Positions 1 through 11,595 of a DNA stretch of 47,470 nt are shown here, one piece after another. Below the pieces are notes generated by a model. The model saw nothing but the letters and a program-made list of their open reading frames with translations. It was not told where the DNA came from and made no database searches. The stretch's first letter is position 1, and each line of letters starts with the position of its first letter. Source of the DNA: Gammaproteobacteria bacterium (GTDB taxonomy: Bacteria > Pseudomonadota > Gammaproteobacteria > DRLM01); assembly GCA_011375345.1 (NCBI GenBank), contig DRLM01000121.1:1-47470 (forward strand). The letters are read 5' to 3'. Both the position numbers and the translations under genes were made by a program.

Positions 1-92
1 CTTCTCTCTTTTTCTATTTTTTCCCTTTCAAGCCTGTCGTAATAGTCTTTCAGTCTTGCTCTGAGTATCTGCATCGCTTTTGCTCTGTTCTG
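1..92 (-). pseudogene. Fragment of peptide chain release factor 1 (prfA-like), foreign end
   Basis: Read on the minus strand, the first ~92 bases have an open frame containing QNRAKAMQILRARL followed by a charged stretch with YYDRLE and EKIEKER. This matches the conserved segment after the GGQ loop of class I release factors (RSQ-x-x-N-[KR]-A-x-A-[ML]...L-x-[AR]-[KR]-L). Codons such as AGA and ATA and the low GC are unlike the rest of the window. Similarity ends abruptly near base 92, where PhnD-type coding sequence begins on the plus strand. It continues off the left edge. The simplest reading is a chimeric assembly end; a real rearrangement is less likely. Confidence 0.6.
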
Positions 93-98
93 GGGACC

Positions 99-3000
99 AT
101 GTGCTCCTACGCTTTCAATGAGATGCTGGAAGAGGGCGTGATCCAGCTCGCCGATTTCACCATCGTCAACGCCCGCCGCCATGGCGCGTTTCCCTTTCCG
201 CTGAGTACCCGGCTCTATCCCGAATGGCCCTTTGTCAAGCTAAAGCACACCCCCGATGATCTTGCCCGCCAGGTGGCCGTGGCCCTGCTGCAAATGCCCG
301 GGGACAGCCCCGCTGCCCTGGCTGCCCGCATCCGGGGCTGGACGGTGCCCATGGATTATCAGCCGGTGCATGAACTGATGAGCGAACTCGACATCGGTCC
401 CTATGCCCAGGATCCGCCCGTGCCCCTGGCCGGGGTATTGCGACAACACTGGTACTGGTTCGCGCTGCCCCTGGTGGTGGCCCTGGCGCTGGCGGCGCAC
501 GCGGCCCGCATCCGCCGCCTGGTGGCGCGGCGCACGGCGGAACTCAGCCGGGTCAACGATGAACTGCGCAAGGAAGTGGCCACCCGCAGCGCCGCGGAAG
601 CGGCCTTGCGGGAAAGCCAGCGCAGCCATGCCACCTTGCTGAGCAATCTCCCCGGCATGGTGTATCGCTGCGCCAACAATGCCGACTGGACCATGCACTA
701 CGTCAGTGAAGGTGCCGCGGCGCTGACGGGCCATGCCCCCGCTGATCTGGTAAGCGGCGGGGCCTTGTCCTATGCGGAACTGATCCACCCGGATGACCGC
801 CAGCGCGTCTGGGACGAGGTGCAACAGGCCCTGGGCGCCCGCCTGCCTTTCCAGCTGGTCTACCGCATCGTCACCGCCGAGGGCCTGGAAAAATGGGTGT
901 GGGAGCAAGGCCGGGCGGTGTTCGGCGGCGACGGCAAGGTCCAGGCCCTGGAAGGTTACATCACCGATATCAGCGGCCAGAAACGGGCCGAGTACGCCTT
1001 GCAATCCATTTTGGACAGCACCGCTTCCGTGGTGGGCGAGGAGTTTTTCCGCAACCTCGTCAAGCAGCTGGCGCGGGTGCTGGGGGTGCGTTACGCCTGC
1101 GTGACCGAACTGGTGGCGGCGGACCGGCTGCGCACCAAAGCCTTCTGGGCCGATGGTGAATTCGCCGAGAGCTATGTGTACAGCACCCGCGGGGCGCCCT
1201 GCGAAAAGGTGATCGAAAAAGGTGTTGCCCATTTCCCGGCCGGCGTGCGTCATCTGTTTCCGCAAGACAGCTTTTTGGAAGACAAGGGCATCGAGAGCTA
1301 TTTTGCCGTGGCGCTCAAGGACAAGGACGGCCGCCCCCTGGGGCACCTGGCCGTGCTGGATGTGGAGCCCCTGGAGGACGTGTCGCTGGCCGAGCCGCTG
1401 CTGCGCATCTTCGCCGCCCGGGCCGGGGCCGAGCTGGCGCGGGAGCGTACCGAGCAGGAGCGGGTGCGCCTGTCCAACCATGTGCGCCTGCTGCTGGATG
1501 CCACCGATGAAGGGATATACGGCATCGATGACCAGGGTCGCTGCACCTTCGTCAACCGCGCCGCAGCGCGCATGATCGGTCATCCCCCGGTGAAAATCCT
1601 GGGCCGCAACGTGCACAAGCTCACCCATCACACCCGCGCCGACGGCAGTCCGTATCCCTCCCGGGAATGTCCCATGTGCCATGTGTTGCAAAACGGCGTG
1701 GGCTGCCGGGTGGACGATGAAGTGTTCTGGCGTGCCGACGGCCGTCCCTTCCCGGTGGAGTATTCCGCCTATCCCATCCGCGAGGACGGCCGGGTCTCCG
1801 GTGCCGTGGTGGTTTTCAGCGATATCACCGCCCGCAAGGCGGCGGAGGATGCCTTGCACAAAAGCAACGCCCGCCTGGCCCAGGCCCAACGCATCGCCCA
1901 ACTGGGCAACTGGGATTGGGATGTGGTCAGCGGGGAACTGGTCTGGTCCGACGAGGTGTACCGGATTTTCGGCCTCAAACCCGGCGCAACCGCGCCCACC
2001 CACGAGGGCTTCCTGGCCGCCGTGCACCCCGATGACCGCGAGTTTGTGGTCAGCGCCATCAACAAGGCCCTGCATGGCGTCGAGCCCTACAGCGTGGAGC
2101 ACCGCATCCGCCTTCCCGACGGTTCCCAGCGTCTGGTGCACGAACAAGGGGAAGTCAGCTTCGACGCCGAAGGCAGGCCGCAGCGCATCGTCGGCACCGT
2201 GCAGGACATCACTGCCCGCAAGCGTGCTGAGGAGCGCTTGAACTACCTGGCCTTTTACGACGCCCTTACCGGTTTGCCCAACCGCGTGCTGTTTCATGAC
2301 CGGCTGAATCAGGCGCTGCTGGAAGCTGCGCGCCATGACCGCATCGTGGCGGTGATGTTCATGGACCTGGACCGCTTCAAAGCCATCAATGACACCATGG
2401 GTCACGAAACCGGCGACAAACTGCTCAAGGGCGTGGCCGAACGCATCGTCCATTGCATCCGCGAAGGCGACACCCTGGCGCGCCTGGGGGGCGACGAGTT
2501 CACCGTGGTGCTCACCGAAGTCGAAAAAGTGCAGGACGCCGCCAAAGTGGCCCAGAAAATACTTAAAGCCCTGTCGCAACCTTTCAACATCAGCGAGCGG
2601 GAATTCTTTATCACCGCCAGCATCGGCATCACCCTCTATCCCTACGACGATCAGGATATCAACGGCCTGCTGAAAAACGCCGACACCGCCATGTACCACG
2701 CCAAGGAACAGGGCAAAAACAACTACCAGTTCTACTCAGAAGAAATGACCGCCGCCGCCTTCGAGCGCCTGGTGCTGGAAAACAGCCTGCGCCAGGCCAT
2801 CACCCGCGAAGAATTCATCCTCTACTACCAGCCCCAGCTTCACCTCCAAAGCGGCCGCGTGCTGGCCGTGGAAGCCCTGGTGCGTTGGCAGCATCCCGAG
2901 TTCGGCTTGTTGCTGCCGGAAAAATTTATCCCCCTGGCGGAAGATACGGGTCTGATCGTGGAATTTGGTGAATGGATGGTCAAAGCCGCCTGCGCCCAGA

Positions 3001-3578
3001 TGAAAGAATGGCAGGCTTGTGGCATCAGCGGAGTGCGTATGGCCGTCAACATCTCCAGTCGCCAGTTCATCAACAAAGGCTTGGTCAGCAGTGTGAAACT
3101 GGCCTTGAACCACTCCGGCCTGGCGGCCGAATATCTTGACCTGGAACTTACCGAAAGCGCCTTCATGCAGGACGAAGCGCAGACCATTCAGCTCCTTAAC
3201 GACTTGAAGGCCTTGGGTGTCACCGTATCGGTGGACGATTTCGGCACCGGCTATTCCAACCTGGCCTACCTTAAGCGTTTCGCTGTGGACGCGCTCAAGA
3301 TTGACAAATCATTCATCCGCGATCTTACCGAGGACCCCGGAGACGCCGCCCTCACCAGCGCCATCATCACCATGGGCCACAGTCTCAATATGGCGGTGGT
3401 CGCCGAAGGCGTGGAAACCGAGGCACAACAAGCCTTTCTCAAATCCCGCCGGTGCGACATCGTTCAAGGGCACTACTACAGCCCCCCCAGACCACCCCTG
3501 GAGATCTACCGCCTTCTGCGCGACAGCCAGAGGCGGAAAGGCCGGCCGCGCCAGGCCACTGTGCAAGGCTCGGATTGA
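99..3578 (+). CDS. 5'-truncated PhnD/PAS/GAF/GGDEF-EAL c-di-GMP sensor protein
   Basis: Membrane-bound bifunctional-looking c-di-GMP protein. Residue numbers count from the first in-frame ATG, which is not a natural start: the gene is cut at the chimeric junction near base 92. Residues 1-108 are the C-terminal half of a PhnD-like phosphonate/phosphate-binding domain (FPFPLSTRLYPEWPF region), presumably periplasmic. A transmembrane helix lies at ~117-137, followed by a coiled coil, PAS (~175-300), GAF (~305-455), PAS (~470-590), PAS (~600-715), GGDEF (~725-890) and EAL (~900-1145). The GGDEF active-site motif is intact near residue 798, with an RxxD inhibitory site (REGD) five residues before it. 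The EAL motif is intact near residue 924 (VEALVRWQHPE). Both diguanylate cyclase and phosphodiesterase activity are therefore possible; which dominates cannot be told. Domain order is clear, ligand is unknown. Confidence 0.9.
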   Translation: MCSYAFNEMLEEGVIQLADFTIVNARRHGAFPFPLSTRLYPEWPFVKLKHTPDDLARQVAVALLQMPGDSPAALAARIRGWTVPMDYQPVHELMSELDIGPYAQDPPVPLAGVLRQHWYWFALPLVVALALAAHAARIRRLVARRTAELSRVNDELRKEVATRSAAEAALRESQRSHATLLSNLPGMVYRCANNADWTMHYVSEGAAALTGHAPADLVSGGALSYAELIHPDDRQRVWDEVQQALGARLPFQLVYRIVTAEGLEKWVWEQGRAVFGGDGKVQALEGYITDISGQKRAEYALQSILDSTASVVGEEFFRNLVKQLARVLGVRYACVTELVAADRLRTKAFWADGEFAESYVYSTRGAPCEKVIEKGVAHFPAGVRHLFPQDSFLEDKGIESYFAVALKDKDGRPLGHLAVLDVEPLEDVSLAEPLLRIFAARAGAELARERTEQERVRLSNHVRLLLDATDEGIYGIDDQGRCTFVNRAAARMIGHPPVKILGRNVHKLTHHTRADGSPYPSRECPMCHVLQNGVGCRVDDEVFWRADGRPFPVEYSAYPIREDGRVSGAVVVFSDITARKAAEDALHKSNARLAQAQRIAQLGNWDWDVVSGELVWSDEVYRIFGLKPGATAPTHEGFLAAVHPDDREFVVSAINKALHGVEPYSVEHRIRLPDGSQRLVHEQGEVSFDAEGRPQRIVGTVQDITARKRAEERLNYLAFYDALTGLPNRVLFHDRLNQALLEAARHDRIVAVMFMDLDRFKAINDTMGHETGDKLLKGVAERIVHCIREGDTLARLGGDEFTVVLTEVEKVQDAAKVAQKILKALSQPFNISEREFFITASIGITLYPYDDQDINGLLKNADTAMYHAKEQGKNNYQFYSEEMTAAAFERLVLENSLRQAITREEFILYYQPQLHLQSGRVLAVEALVRWQHPEFGLLLPEKFIPLAEDTGLIVEFGEWMVKAACAQMKEWQACGISGVRMAVNISSRQFINKGLVSSVKLALNHSGLAAEYLDLELTESAFMQDEAQTIQLLNDLKALGVTVSVDDFGTGYSNLAYLKRFAVDALKIDKSFIRDLTEDPGDAALTSAIITMGHSLNMAVVAEGVETEAQQAFLKSRRCDIVQGHYYSPPRPPLEIYRLLRDSQRRKGRPRQATVQGSD

Positions 3579-3610
3579 ACAGCCGAAAAAAGAGCAAAAA
3601 GGGGTCCAAA

Positions 3611-3627
3611 AAGGGGTCAGACCCCTT
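3611..3627 (-). terminator. GGGGTC/GACCCC hairpin between convergent genes
   Basis: Arms AAGGGGTC and GACCCCTT are perfectly complementary around one base. On the minus strand the stem is followed by a short T run, so it can end the AddB-like gene that stops at 3633. The AAAAAGGGGTC arm is also present as a direct repeat at 3596-3606. Sequences of this type recur between genes in many proteobacteria as REP-like elements. Confidence 0.6.
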
Positions 3628-3632
3628 ATTCC

Positions 3633-6509
3633 CTATTCAGGCTCCTGGCGAGGCGCTGTTGCTTGTTCGCCCCACTCTTGCCGTCGGCACAGGCCCGCCA
3701 TGGGGCAATGCCGGCAGGTGGCGCTGTCGCCCCAGGCCGGCAGGGCGGCGCCGTTTTTTATGGCGGTAACGAGTTCCACCAGGCGCTGGCGGGTGGCCGT
3801 TGTCAGTTCGGTGAGGGCCTCGCCTTCCACCGGGGCGTGGGGGCGGGGAGGTTCCTTGTCCAGCGCCAGGTACTCCACCCGGCAGGCGGATTCGCCCGCC
3901 AGCAGCGCGTAGATGGGCAGTTGCACGGCTTCGCCGCGGGTGACGGCGTCCAGGGTGGGGGGCGTGCCGGTTTTGTAATCCACGATTCCCAGGCCTTGCT
4001 TCGATCGGTCGATGCGGTCCAGCCGTCCCCGCAGGCTGACGGCGGACGCCAGTTGGATTTCGCTGTTTCGTTCCACGGCCTCGACGCGCCAGGTCCGGCC
4101 GCGCCTGATGAGCCAGTCCACGAAGGCGGGGATGCGCTTCCGCCAGCGCTGGTGCCAGGCGCGGTGTTGAAAATTGTCTTCCATGTCTTCGGCGAACACG
4201 GCCTCGGAAATGTCCTGGAGCAGAACAATGGCAGCTTCCCGCCGGGCGGTGGTGACGGTGGCAGCGGGAAAGGGTCCGGGCAGCCCCGGCACCGCTTGGT
4301 GAAAGGCCTGCAGGGCACGGTGCACCCGTTCGCCGTAGTCCGATTTTTCCAGCGCTTCGCGGATGGTGTCGGGCGGGGCCAGCTCCAGGCAGTGGGCGGC
4401 GAAAAACTGGTAGGGGCAGTCCAGCAGTTGTTGGCAGGCGCGGGCGGATAGCTGTTGCGGTATCCGCTTGGCCGTGGGGGCCGGGCGCGTCCGGGGCGTG
4501 GGTAAGGCGGCGCTGTCGCGGTGCACCACTTCGGCTTCGGGGCGGTTGACCCACTGGCCCAGCCCCCCATCGGAAAGGGGGGTGCCATAGGCCAGGCGGT
4601 GGAAATGGTCGAGGGCGTCCAGCCAGGGGCTGGCGGTCTGGGTTTGCTGGCCGTCCGTGGCGCGGCAGGTGATGAGCACCGAAGGTGTGGCGTGCAACAG
4701 GCGCGTAAAGCGGCGGAAGGCGCGCTGGTGGTGGGAACGGCTGTCCGGCAGTCCCAGTTCCCGGCGCACGCGGTCGTTGAAAAACGGTGCGGCCGGTGGA
4801 CGGGGGGGGAGGTGTTGGGTGGTGGCAGCGGCGATGATCAAGGCTTCGCAGTGCAGCAGGGCGCTTTGTCCGAGATTGAGCAGTCGCACCGGTGCGGTGG
4901 AGACGGGCGGGCGGAAATTGTAGCGCTCCAGTGTGCGGCCCAGCCAGGTGCGGAATTCCTGCCAGTTCAGTGTCAGGCTTTGGTGCCGGGAGGCGCACTT
5001 GAGGGCCGCCAGTTCTTCCAGAATGCGCTGGCCGGCGGTGTCGGCGGCAAAGCAGCTTCGCATGCCCAGCCGTTCCAGGCTGGTGTCCAGGGCGGCCAGC
5101 AGGTGGGCCGGAGGATGGCGTTGGCTGCGGTCGAGGAGGCTTGTGAGGGGGGCGGCGGCGTGTTCGAGTTCGCTCAGCAGTTGTTTTACCGCTTCGCCGC
5201 GGGCGCCGCGCAGTCGCCGGGCACGGTAACGCAGGTGTTCGCGGTAACGGGCCAGGCCCCGACCCACATTTTCGTGATGCACCAGGTCTTGTTCGAACCG
5301 GTAGACTGCGCCCAGCCGCTTGTCCCGGCTCCAGTGGGGCAGGACGAAGGGGGATTTCAGCACGTCGGTGAGGGGCGCGTAGGCGAAGTCTTCTTCCACT
5401 GTCTCCAGCCAGCGCTCCAGGGTGGCGGCGGCGCGGCTGGTGGACAGCGCCCAGCCGGCGGCGTCGAACAGGGGAACGCCGCTCCGTTCCAGCAGGGCGC
5501 GCACCCGGCGGGCCAGGCGCCGGTCTTCGGTGACGATGGCGATGTGCTGTTTGCCGTCCAGCAGGCAACGGCGCACCTGGAGGTCGATGGCGCGGGCTTC
5601 GCGTTCGGTGTCGGGGGCGCGGTAGACCAGCAGCCGGCCGTTGGCGGGGCTGTGGGGGCAGCCTTGGGCCCAGGCCGTCGCCCGGGCGGCGAAATGGGGT
5701 TCGCGCCGGGTGGGGAAGACGGCGTCGAGAAAGCGACTGTAGGCACAGCGGGGGGGCTCCCCCCCTGGGGTCGGGCTGATCAGTACGCTGAGCTGGCCCC
5801 GTGCCGCCAGGGCGCTGGCCCAGGCCTGCTCCGCTGCGCTGAGCGTGTCAAAGCCGCACAGATAGATCTGGGTGGTGGCCGGCAGGGCGGACAGACTGGC
5901 TTCCAGTTGGGCAAGATAAGCCGCCTGCCGGTCTGTCGCCTTGTGTTCGGCCAGTTGGCGGTGCCAGGCGCGCCACAGGCGATGGACCACCTCGGCCTCC
6001 CGGCTCAGGCCGCTGAGGGGGACGGCGCTGCGGTAGGCCCGTTCCAGCCGGGCCATGAAATCAGGCAGGGCCGCCGGCAGCGTGATCCGTTGCAGGGTGA
6101 GTTCGTCGAACAAGGTGAGCAGATGGCTGCTCAGGGTCCAGGGGTCGGCATCCGTGAAAAGACCGCGGTGGGACTGCAGGGCCTCGACCAGTGTCAGTTC
6201 CTGGCCGTGAGGGGAAAGGGGGGCAGGACCGTCATGGGGCCAGCCCGCCGCCCAGTCCCGCAAACGGGTGATCCGTGGTCCCAGCAGGGCAGGGCAACCA
6301 TGGTTGCGGGCGTCATCCAACAGTCGCGTCCGAAGGGCCTGGGCGGCGCCCGGGGGGTCCAGCAACACCACACAGTGACTGAGATCGGGCAATGAGGCGG
6401 CCTGGTCGTGGCACAGCCGCCGGGCGAGGATGCGCAGGGGATCCCGGTCCCGGGGGACCGGGATTTGTTGCGCGGTGGGGATGCAGGCGAGGGGATCCTC
6501 AGCGCTCAA
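3633..6509 (-). CDS. AddB-like PD-(D/E)XK nuclease, probable DNA repair protein
   Basis: 958 residues, the size of the proteobacterial 'probable DNA repair protein' family related to AddB (TIGR03623 type). The N-terminal two thirds resemble an inactivated helicase fold (opening with [16 protein letters not shown]). The C-terminal nuclease has RLDRID and [10 protein letters not shown], the metal-binding D and D-x-K of the PD-(D/E)XK core. Four cysteines frame the nuclease: one in [10 protein letters not shown] and three in [10 protein letters not shown] (C-x2-C-x5-C), the iron-sulfur staple known from AddB. It would act on DNA ends in recombination repair. The partner helicase AddA/UvrD-like gene, expected next to it, is absent from the window. 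The start lies 11 bp inside the end of fdxA, so the two are translationally coupled. Confidence 0.85.
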   Translation of the reverse strand: MSAEDPLACIPTAQQIPVPRDRDPLRILARRLCHDQAASLPDLSHCVVLLDPPGAAQALRTRLLDDARNHGCPALLGPRITRLRDWAAGWPHDGPAPLSPHGQELTLVEALQSHRGLFTDADPWTLSSHLLTLFDELTLQRITLPAALPDFMARLERAYRSAVPLSGLSREAEVVHRLWRAWHRQLAEHKATDRQAAYLAQLEASLSALPATTQIYLCGFDTLSAAEQAWASALAARGQLSVLISPTPGGEPPRCAYSRFLDAVFPTRREPHFAARATAWAQGCPHSPANGRLLVYRAPDTEREARAIDLQVRRCLLDGKQHIAIVTEDRRLARRVRALLERSGVPLFDAAGWALSTSRAAATLERWLETVEEDFAYAPLTDVLKSPFVLPHWSRDKRLGAVYRFEQDLVHHENVGRGLARYREHLRYRARRLRGARGEAVKQLLSELEHAAAPLTSLLDRSQRHPPAHLLAALDTSLERLGMRSCFAADTAGQRILEELAALKCASRHQSLTLNWQEFRTWLGRTLERYNFRPPVSTAPVRLLNLGQSALLHCEALIIAAATTQHLPPRPPAAPFFNDRVRRELGLPDSRSHHQRAFRRFTRLLHATPSVLITCRATDGQQTQTASPWLDALDHFHRLAYGTPLSDGGLGQWVNRPEAEVVHRDSAALPTPRTRPAPTAKRIPQQLSARACQQLLDCPYQFFAAHCLELAPPDTIREALEKSDYGERVHRALQAFHQAVPGLPGPFPAATVTTARREAAIVLLQDISEAVFAEDMEDNFQHRAWHQRWRKRIPAFVDWLIRRGRTWRVEAVERNSEIQLASAVSLRGRLDRIDRSKQGLGIVDYKTGTPPTLDAVTRGEAVQLPIYALLAGESACRVEYLALDKEPPRPHAPVEGEALTELTTATRQRLVELVTAIKNGAALPAWGDSATCRHCPMAGLCRRQEWGEQATAPRQEPE

Positions 6510-6822
6510 GGTATTGCAGTTTGTCCTTGACCCCGTTCCAGTCGTCGGCGTCTGGCGGCGCGTCTTTTTTTTCTGTGATCACCGGCCACGCTTTGGCCAG
6601 CTCCGCATTGAGGGCGGTGAATTCTTCCTGGTCTTCGGGCACGTCGTCTTCCGCGAAAATGGCCTCGGCGGGACACTCCGGCTCACACAGGGTGCAATCG
6701 ATGCATTCTTCGGGATCAATCACCAAAAAGTTCGGACCTTCGTGAAAGCAGTCCACGGGACACACTTCCACGCAATCGGTGTATTTGCATTTGATGCAGT
6801 TTTCGCCAACCACAAAAGTCAT
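6499..6822 (-). CDS. fdxA: 7Fe-8S ferredoxin FdxA
   Basis: Soluble low-potential electron carrier of 107 residues. The N-terminal half carries two cluster motifs, [19 protein letters not shown] and [13 protein letters not shown], the pattern of a [3Fe-4S]/[4Fe-4S] ferredoxin; the C-terminal half is the long acidic tail typical of proteobacterial FdxA, ending in [12 protein letters not shown] chose the internal start (MTFVVGENC) because GGAG lies 6 bases upstream and because family members begin there; an upstream ATG at 6846 would add eight residues with no support. Its 3' end overlaps the AddB-like gene, whose nuclease has its own Fe-S cluster, but a functional link is only a guess. Confidence 0.96.
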   Translation of the reverse strand: MTFVVGENCIKCKYTDCVEVCPVDCFHEGPNFLVIDPEECIDCTLCEPECPAEAIFAEDDVPEDQEEFTALNAELAKAWPVITEKKDAPPDADDWNGVKDKLQYLER

Positions 6823-6937
6823 CAGTTTCTCCAGATACGTTGCCAAACCCGGTTGGGTGGGGAGCCCCTGCCCCGGCGGCTTGCTATGTTAATCGCAAAT
6901 GCCTGTTGTGGCGAGGGGCGTGACGGGTTTTTCCGGT

Positions 6938-6961
6938 CCGGCTGTGCGGGATCACAGCCGG
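6938..6961 (-). terminator. Hairpin downstream of modC
   Basis: Perfect 9-bp stem CCGGCTGTG / CACAGCCGG with a 6-base loop, just after the modC stop at 6980 on the minus strand. There is no proper T tail, so it may slow or stop transcription only weakly. The remaining bases up to fdxA (6823-6937) show no convincing promoter hexamers. Confidence 0.4.
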
Positions 6962-6979
6962 GCGGCGCAGCCTGGGGGG

Positions 6980-8071
6980 TCAGGGCATCAGGGCGACACT
7001 TTTGATCAGGGCGTGCACCTTGGCGCCGGGTTGCAAGGCCAGTTCGTCCCAGGATTTGCGCGTCAGCCGGGCCAGCAGGGCTTGCTCCCCCACCGCCAGC
7101 TTGACCAGGAGCTGGCCGGCCCGGGCGGCGGGGGCAGTGTCTGTGATGCGGCCTTCCAGGGCATTGAGGATGCTGGTGCCATGGGGGGGCTGGCGGGACA
7201 GGCTGACATCGCGGGCGTGAATTTTGATCCGGATGCGTTCCCCGGCTTTGTGCTGTTGCAAATTGACCCAAAGGGTGCCGTGGCCCAGATCGAGGCGTGT
7301 GAGGGCGTAGTGCGGGTCGTGTTCCGCCACGGTGGCCTGCAGTATGGCACCGGCCTCTTCCTCCCGGGCGAAGGAGAGATCCAGCCGGGCCAGCAGCGCC
7401 GGAAGCGGGCCTTCGGCTTTGATGCGGCCGTTTTCCAGCCATACCAGATGGTCCGCCAGGCGGGTGAGTTCTTCCAGCGAGTGACTCACGTAGATGACAG
7501 GGCCGGGCAACAAGCTCCGCAGCCGTTCCAGATAGGGCAGGATGTCCTGCTTGCTGCGCGGGTCCAGAGCGGCGAGGGGTTCGTCCAAGAGCAGCAAACG
7601 GGGGGAGGTGAGCAGGGCCCGGCCCAGGGCCACCCGCTGGCGCTCGCCGCCGGAGAGGGCATCGGGGCGGCGCGCCAGCAGGGAAGACAGGTCCAGCCAG
7701 TTGACCACTTCGTCGAAACCCAGTCGCCGTTGGGTCACCGGCGTGCGCCGCCAGCCGTATTGCAGATTGGCCTGTACGCTCAAGTGGGGAAACAGGCACG
7801 CATCCTGAAACACCAGGGCGATGTCCCGGCGATGGGGGGGGACGAAGCGGTTCCGGGCATCATCCTGCCACACTTGCGCACCCAGGCGGGCGAGGCCGCC
7901 GGGCGCCCGGTCCAAACCGGCCAGGCAGCGCAGCAGTGTGCTTTTCCCCGCGCCCGAGGGCCCGGCCAGGGCGATGACGCCCGCGGCGGGAGCGGTCCAG
8001 TCCAGCTTCAGATGGAACCGGTCCCGCTGCAGCTGAAAACGGATACGGAGTCGGGGGGAAGGGCTGCTCAT
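6980..8071 (-). CDS. modC: Molybdate ABC transporter ATP-binding protein ModC
   Basis: 363 residues, normal for ModC. ATPase of a molybdate importer acting on the inner face of the membrane. Walker A is GPSGAGKST (residues 37-45), signature LSGGERQRVALGRAL, Walker B RLLLLDEPLAALD, followed by the switch histidine in YVSHSLEE. The region after ~residue 225 is the Mop-type regulatory domain that binds molybdate, including KIHARDVSLSRQPP and the closing VHALIKSVALMP. The usual partners modA (binding protein) and modB (permease) are not in this window on either side, so the gene is an orphan here; they may lie elsewhere, or the ATPase may serve another permease. A TATACT-like -10 sits near 8102-8107 on the minus strand, but no -35 was found. 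Confidence 0.88.
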   Translation of the reverse strand: MSSPSPRLRIRFQLQRDRFHLKLDWTAPAAGVIALAGPSGAGKSTLLRCLAGLDRAPGGLARLGAQVWQDDARNRFVPPHRRDIALVFQDACLFPHLSVQANLQYGWRRTPVTQRRLGFDEVVNWLDLSSLLARRPDALSGGERQRVALGRALLTSPRLLLLDEPLAALDPRSKQDILPYLERLRSLLPGPVIYVSHSLEELTRLADHLVWLENGRIKAEGPLPALLARLDLSFAREEEAGAILQATVAEHDPHYALTRLDLGHGTLWVNLQQHKAGERIRIKIHARDVSLSRQPPHGTSILNALEGRITDTAPAARAGQLLVKLAVGEQALLARLTRKSWDELALQPGAKVHALIKSVALMP

Positions 8072-8260
8072 GATAGCGGTGAGAGGCTGCGTTTCAGATT
8101 GAGTATACCTTTTCCCTCACCCCACCCCACCCGCCGGTGGCATCCGGGAACGGCGGCTTCGGTCGTCCGGATGCCCCGTATCGCAAGCCGGTAAGCGTCA
8201 TCGCGGGAGGGCATTTCTGACGGTCTGGGTGTTGCCGGCTGCAAGGCAGCCCGGTCCGCG

Positions 8261-8288
8261 CTTGAAACGCGGCGCACCAGCCCTATCT
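8261..8288 (+). promoter_or_regulatory. Sigma-32 heat-shock promoter of clpB
   Basis: CTTGAAA at 8261-8267, a 13-base spacer, then CCCTATCT at 8281-8288. The heat-shock sigma factor consensus is CTTGAAA-N12-15-CCCCATNT, so 14 of the 15 defined positions at most are met with one mismatch. Transcription would start near 8295, leaving a ~30-base leader and excluding any start codon before 8324. Confidence 0.85.
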
Positions 8289-8323
8289 TGTTAGGTAATC
8301 AGTTTTTTGGAGAGGCCCGCACG

Positions 8324-10900
<2,577 letters not shown>

Positions 10901-10970
10901 CCCGGCTTGCGGGTCCGGCGGACGGGGAGCGCCTCGCGTGGCCAGACTCGCCAGACGGATGCATCGTGGT

Positions 10971-11005
10971 AACGGCACAACGGCTCTTGGCCGGGTGCCG
11001 TTTTT
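10971..11005 (+). terminator. Rho-independent terminator of clpB
   Basis: Stem AACGGCAC (10971-10978) / GTGCCGTT (10995-11002) followed by a run of five T. It lies 70 bases after the clpB stop and touches the stop codon of the convergent DUF4124 gene. Confidence 0.8.
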
Positions 11006-11457
11006 ATTGCAGGCCCAAAAGTTCGCGCCGGGCCTGCTCGCGTTTGGCGGCCTGCCGGTTCAGCCGGCGGCTGTCGCTCATGAGCCGGCCCGCCTGGTCC
11101 AGGCCGGGAAGCGCGGAGGTGCGCCCCTGGGGTTCGGTGCTCGGGGGAGTGCCGGGTGATGCCGGGATCGCCGTTGCCGAGATGGGGGGTCTCGACGGTG
11201 ATGGCCCTGATGCCTGCGGGGGCGTGGCGGCCATAGTGCCACTGGCCGTTTTCGTCCCGCCATTTGTACAAGGCCGGCGCGGCAGCCTCCCCGGTACGGT
11301 CCCTTTGCGTGACGTCGCTGAAGGCAGGCAGGCGGGGGGCTGGGATGGAAATATCCCGGATGCTCATGAGGGGTTGGCCATTGCGGTCTTTGATGAAAAA
11401 GGGGCCCGTGGCGGCGAGCACGGTCACAAGAAGCAGCAGCACACCAAAGCGTTTCAT
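11004..11457 (-). pseudogene. DUF4124-type secreted protein, frameshifted
   Basis: The 5' part encodes MKRFGVLLLLVTVLAATG, a clear signal peptide, then ALYKWRDENGQWHYG, the hallmark of the DUF4124 domain found in small proteobacterial envelope proteins. In this frame the sequence then turns into low-complexity Arg/Pro-rich nonsense and runs into the antisense of clpB. One frame over, a sensible C-terminus (RLMSDSRRLNRQAAKREQARRELLGLQ, helical and charged) ends with TAA at 11004. The two halves would join if one base were lost in the six-base G run at 11184-11189 (C run on the coding strand). This is therefore either a sequencing error or a genuine one-base frameshift. With the shift corrected, the protein would be about 150 residues. 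Confidence 0.65.
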
Positions 11458-11544
11458 TTCCGACAGGCCTTTTGCTTATCTTGTGGAGCCTATCGATCGA
11501 TCCGCCTGAATCTTGACTCGGTTGAAGCGCAAAGAGGGCATAAA

Positions 11545-11568
11545 GAAAGGGGCCCGCAGGCCCCTTTC
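11545..11568 (-). terminator. Terminator of the secreted-protein gene
   Basis: Perfect 10-bp stem GAAAGGGGCC / GGCCCCTTTC with a 4-base loop. On the minus strand it is followed by a T-rich TTTATG tail, 28 bases after the stop at 11596. Confidence 0.8.
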
Positions 11569-11595
11569 ACCCGTACGAAAAGGCAGGATGCCTTC

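Noticed and set aside
240-2699. Long minus-strand open frame (819 codons) opposite the GGDEF-EAL gene
   Set aside because: Antisense shadow in GC-rich DNA: His/Gly/Gln-rich, no motif, and the plus strand has clear domains throughout.
4521-6395. Plus-strand open frame of 624 codons opposite the AddB-like gene
   Set aside because: Low-complexity Gly/Ala/Gln composition; the minus strand carries the nuclease motifs and cysteines.
8068-8277. Small minus-strand frame upstream of modC
   Set aside because: No ribosome site or homology, and it lies over the clpB promoter.
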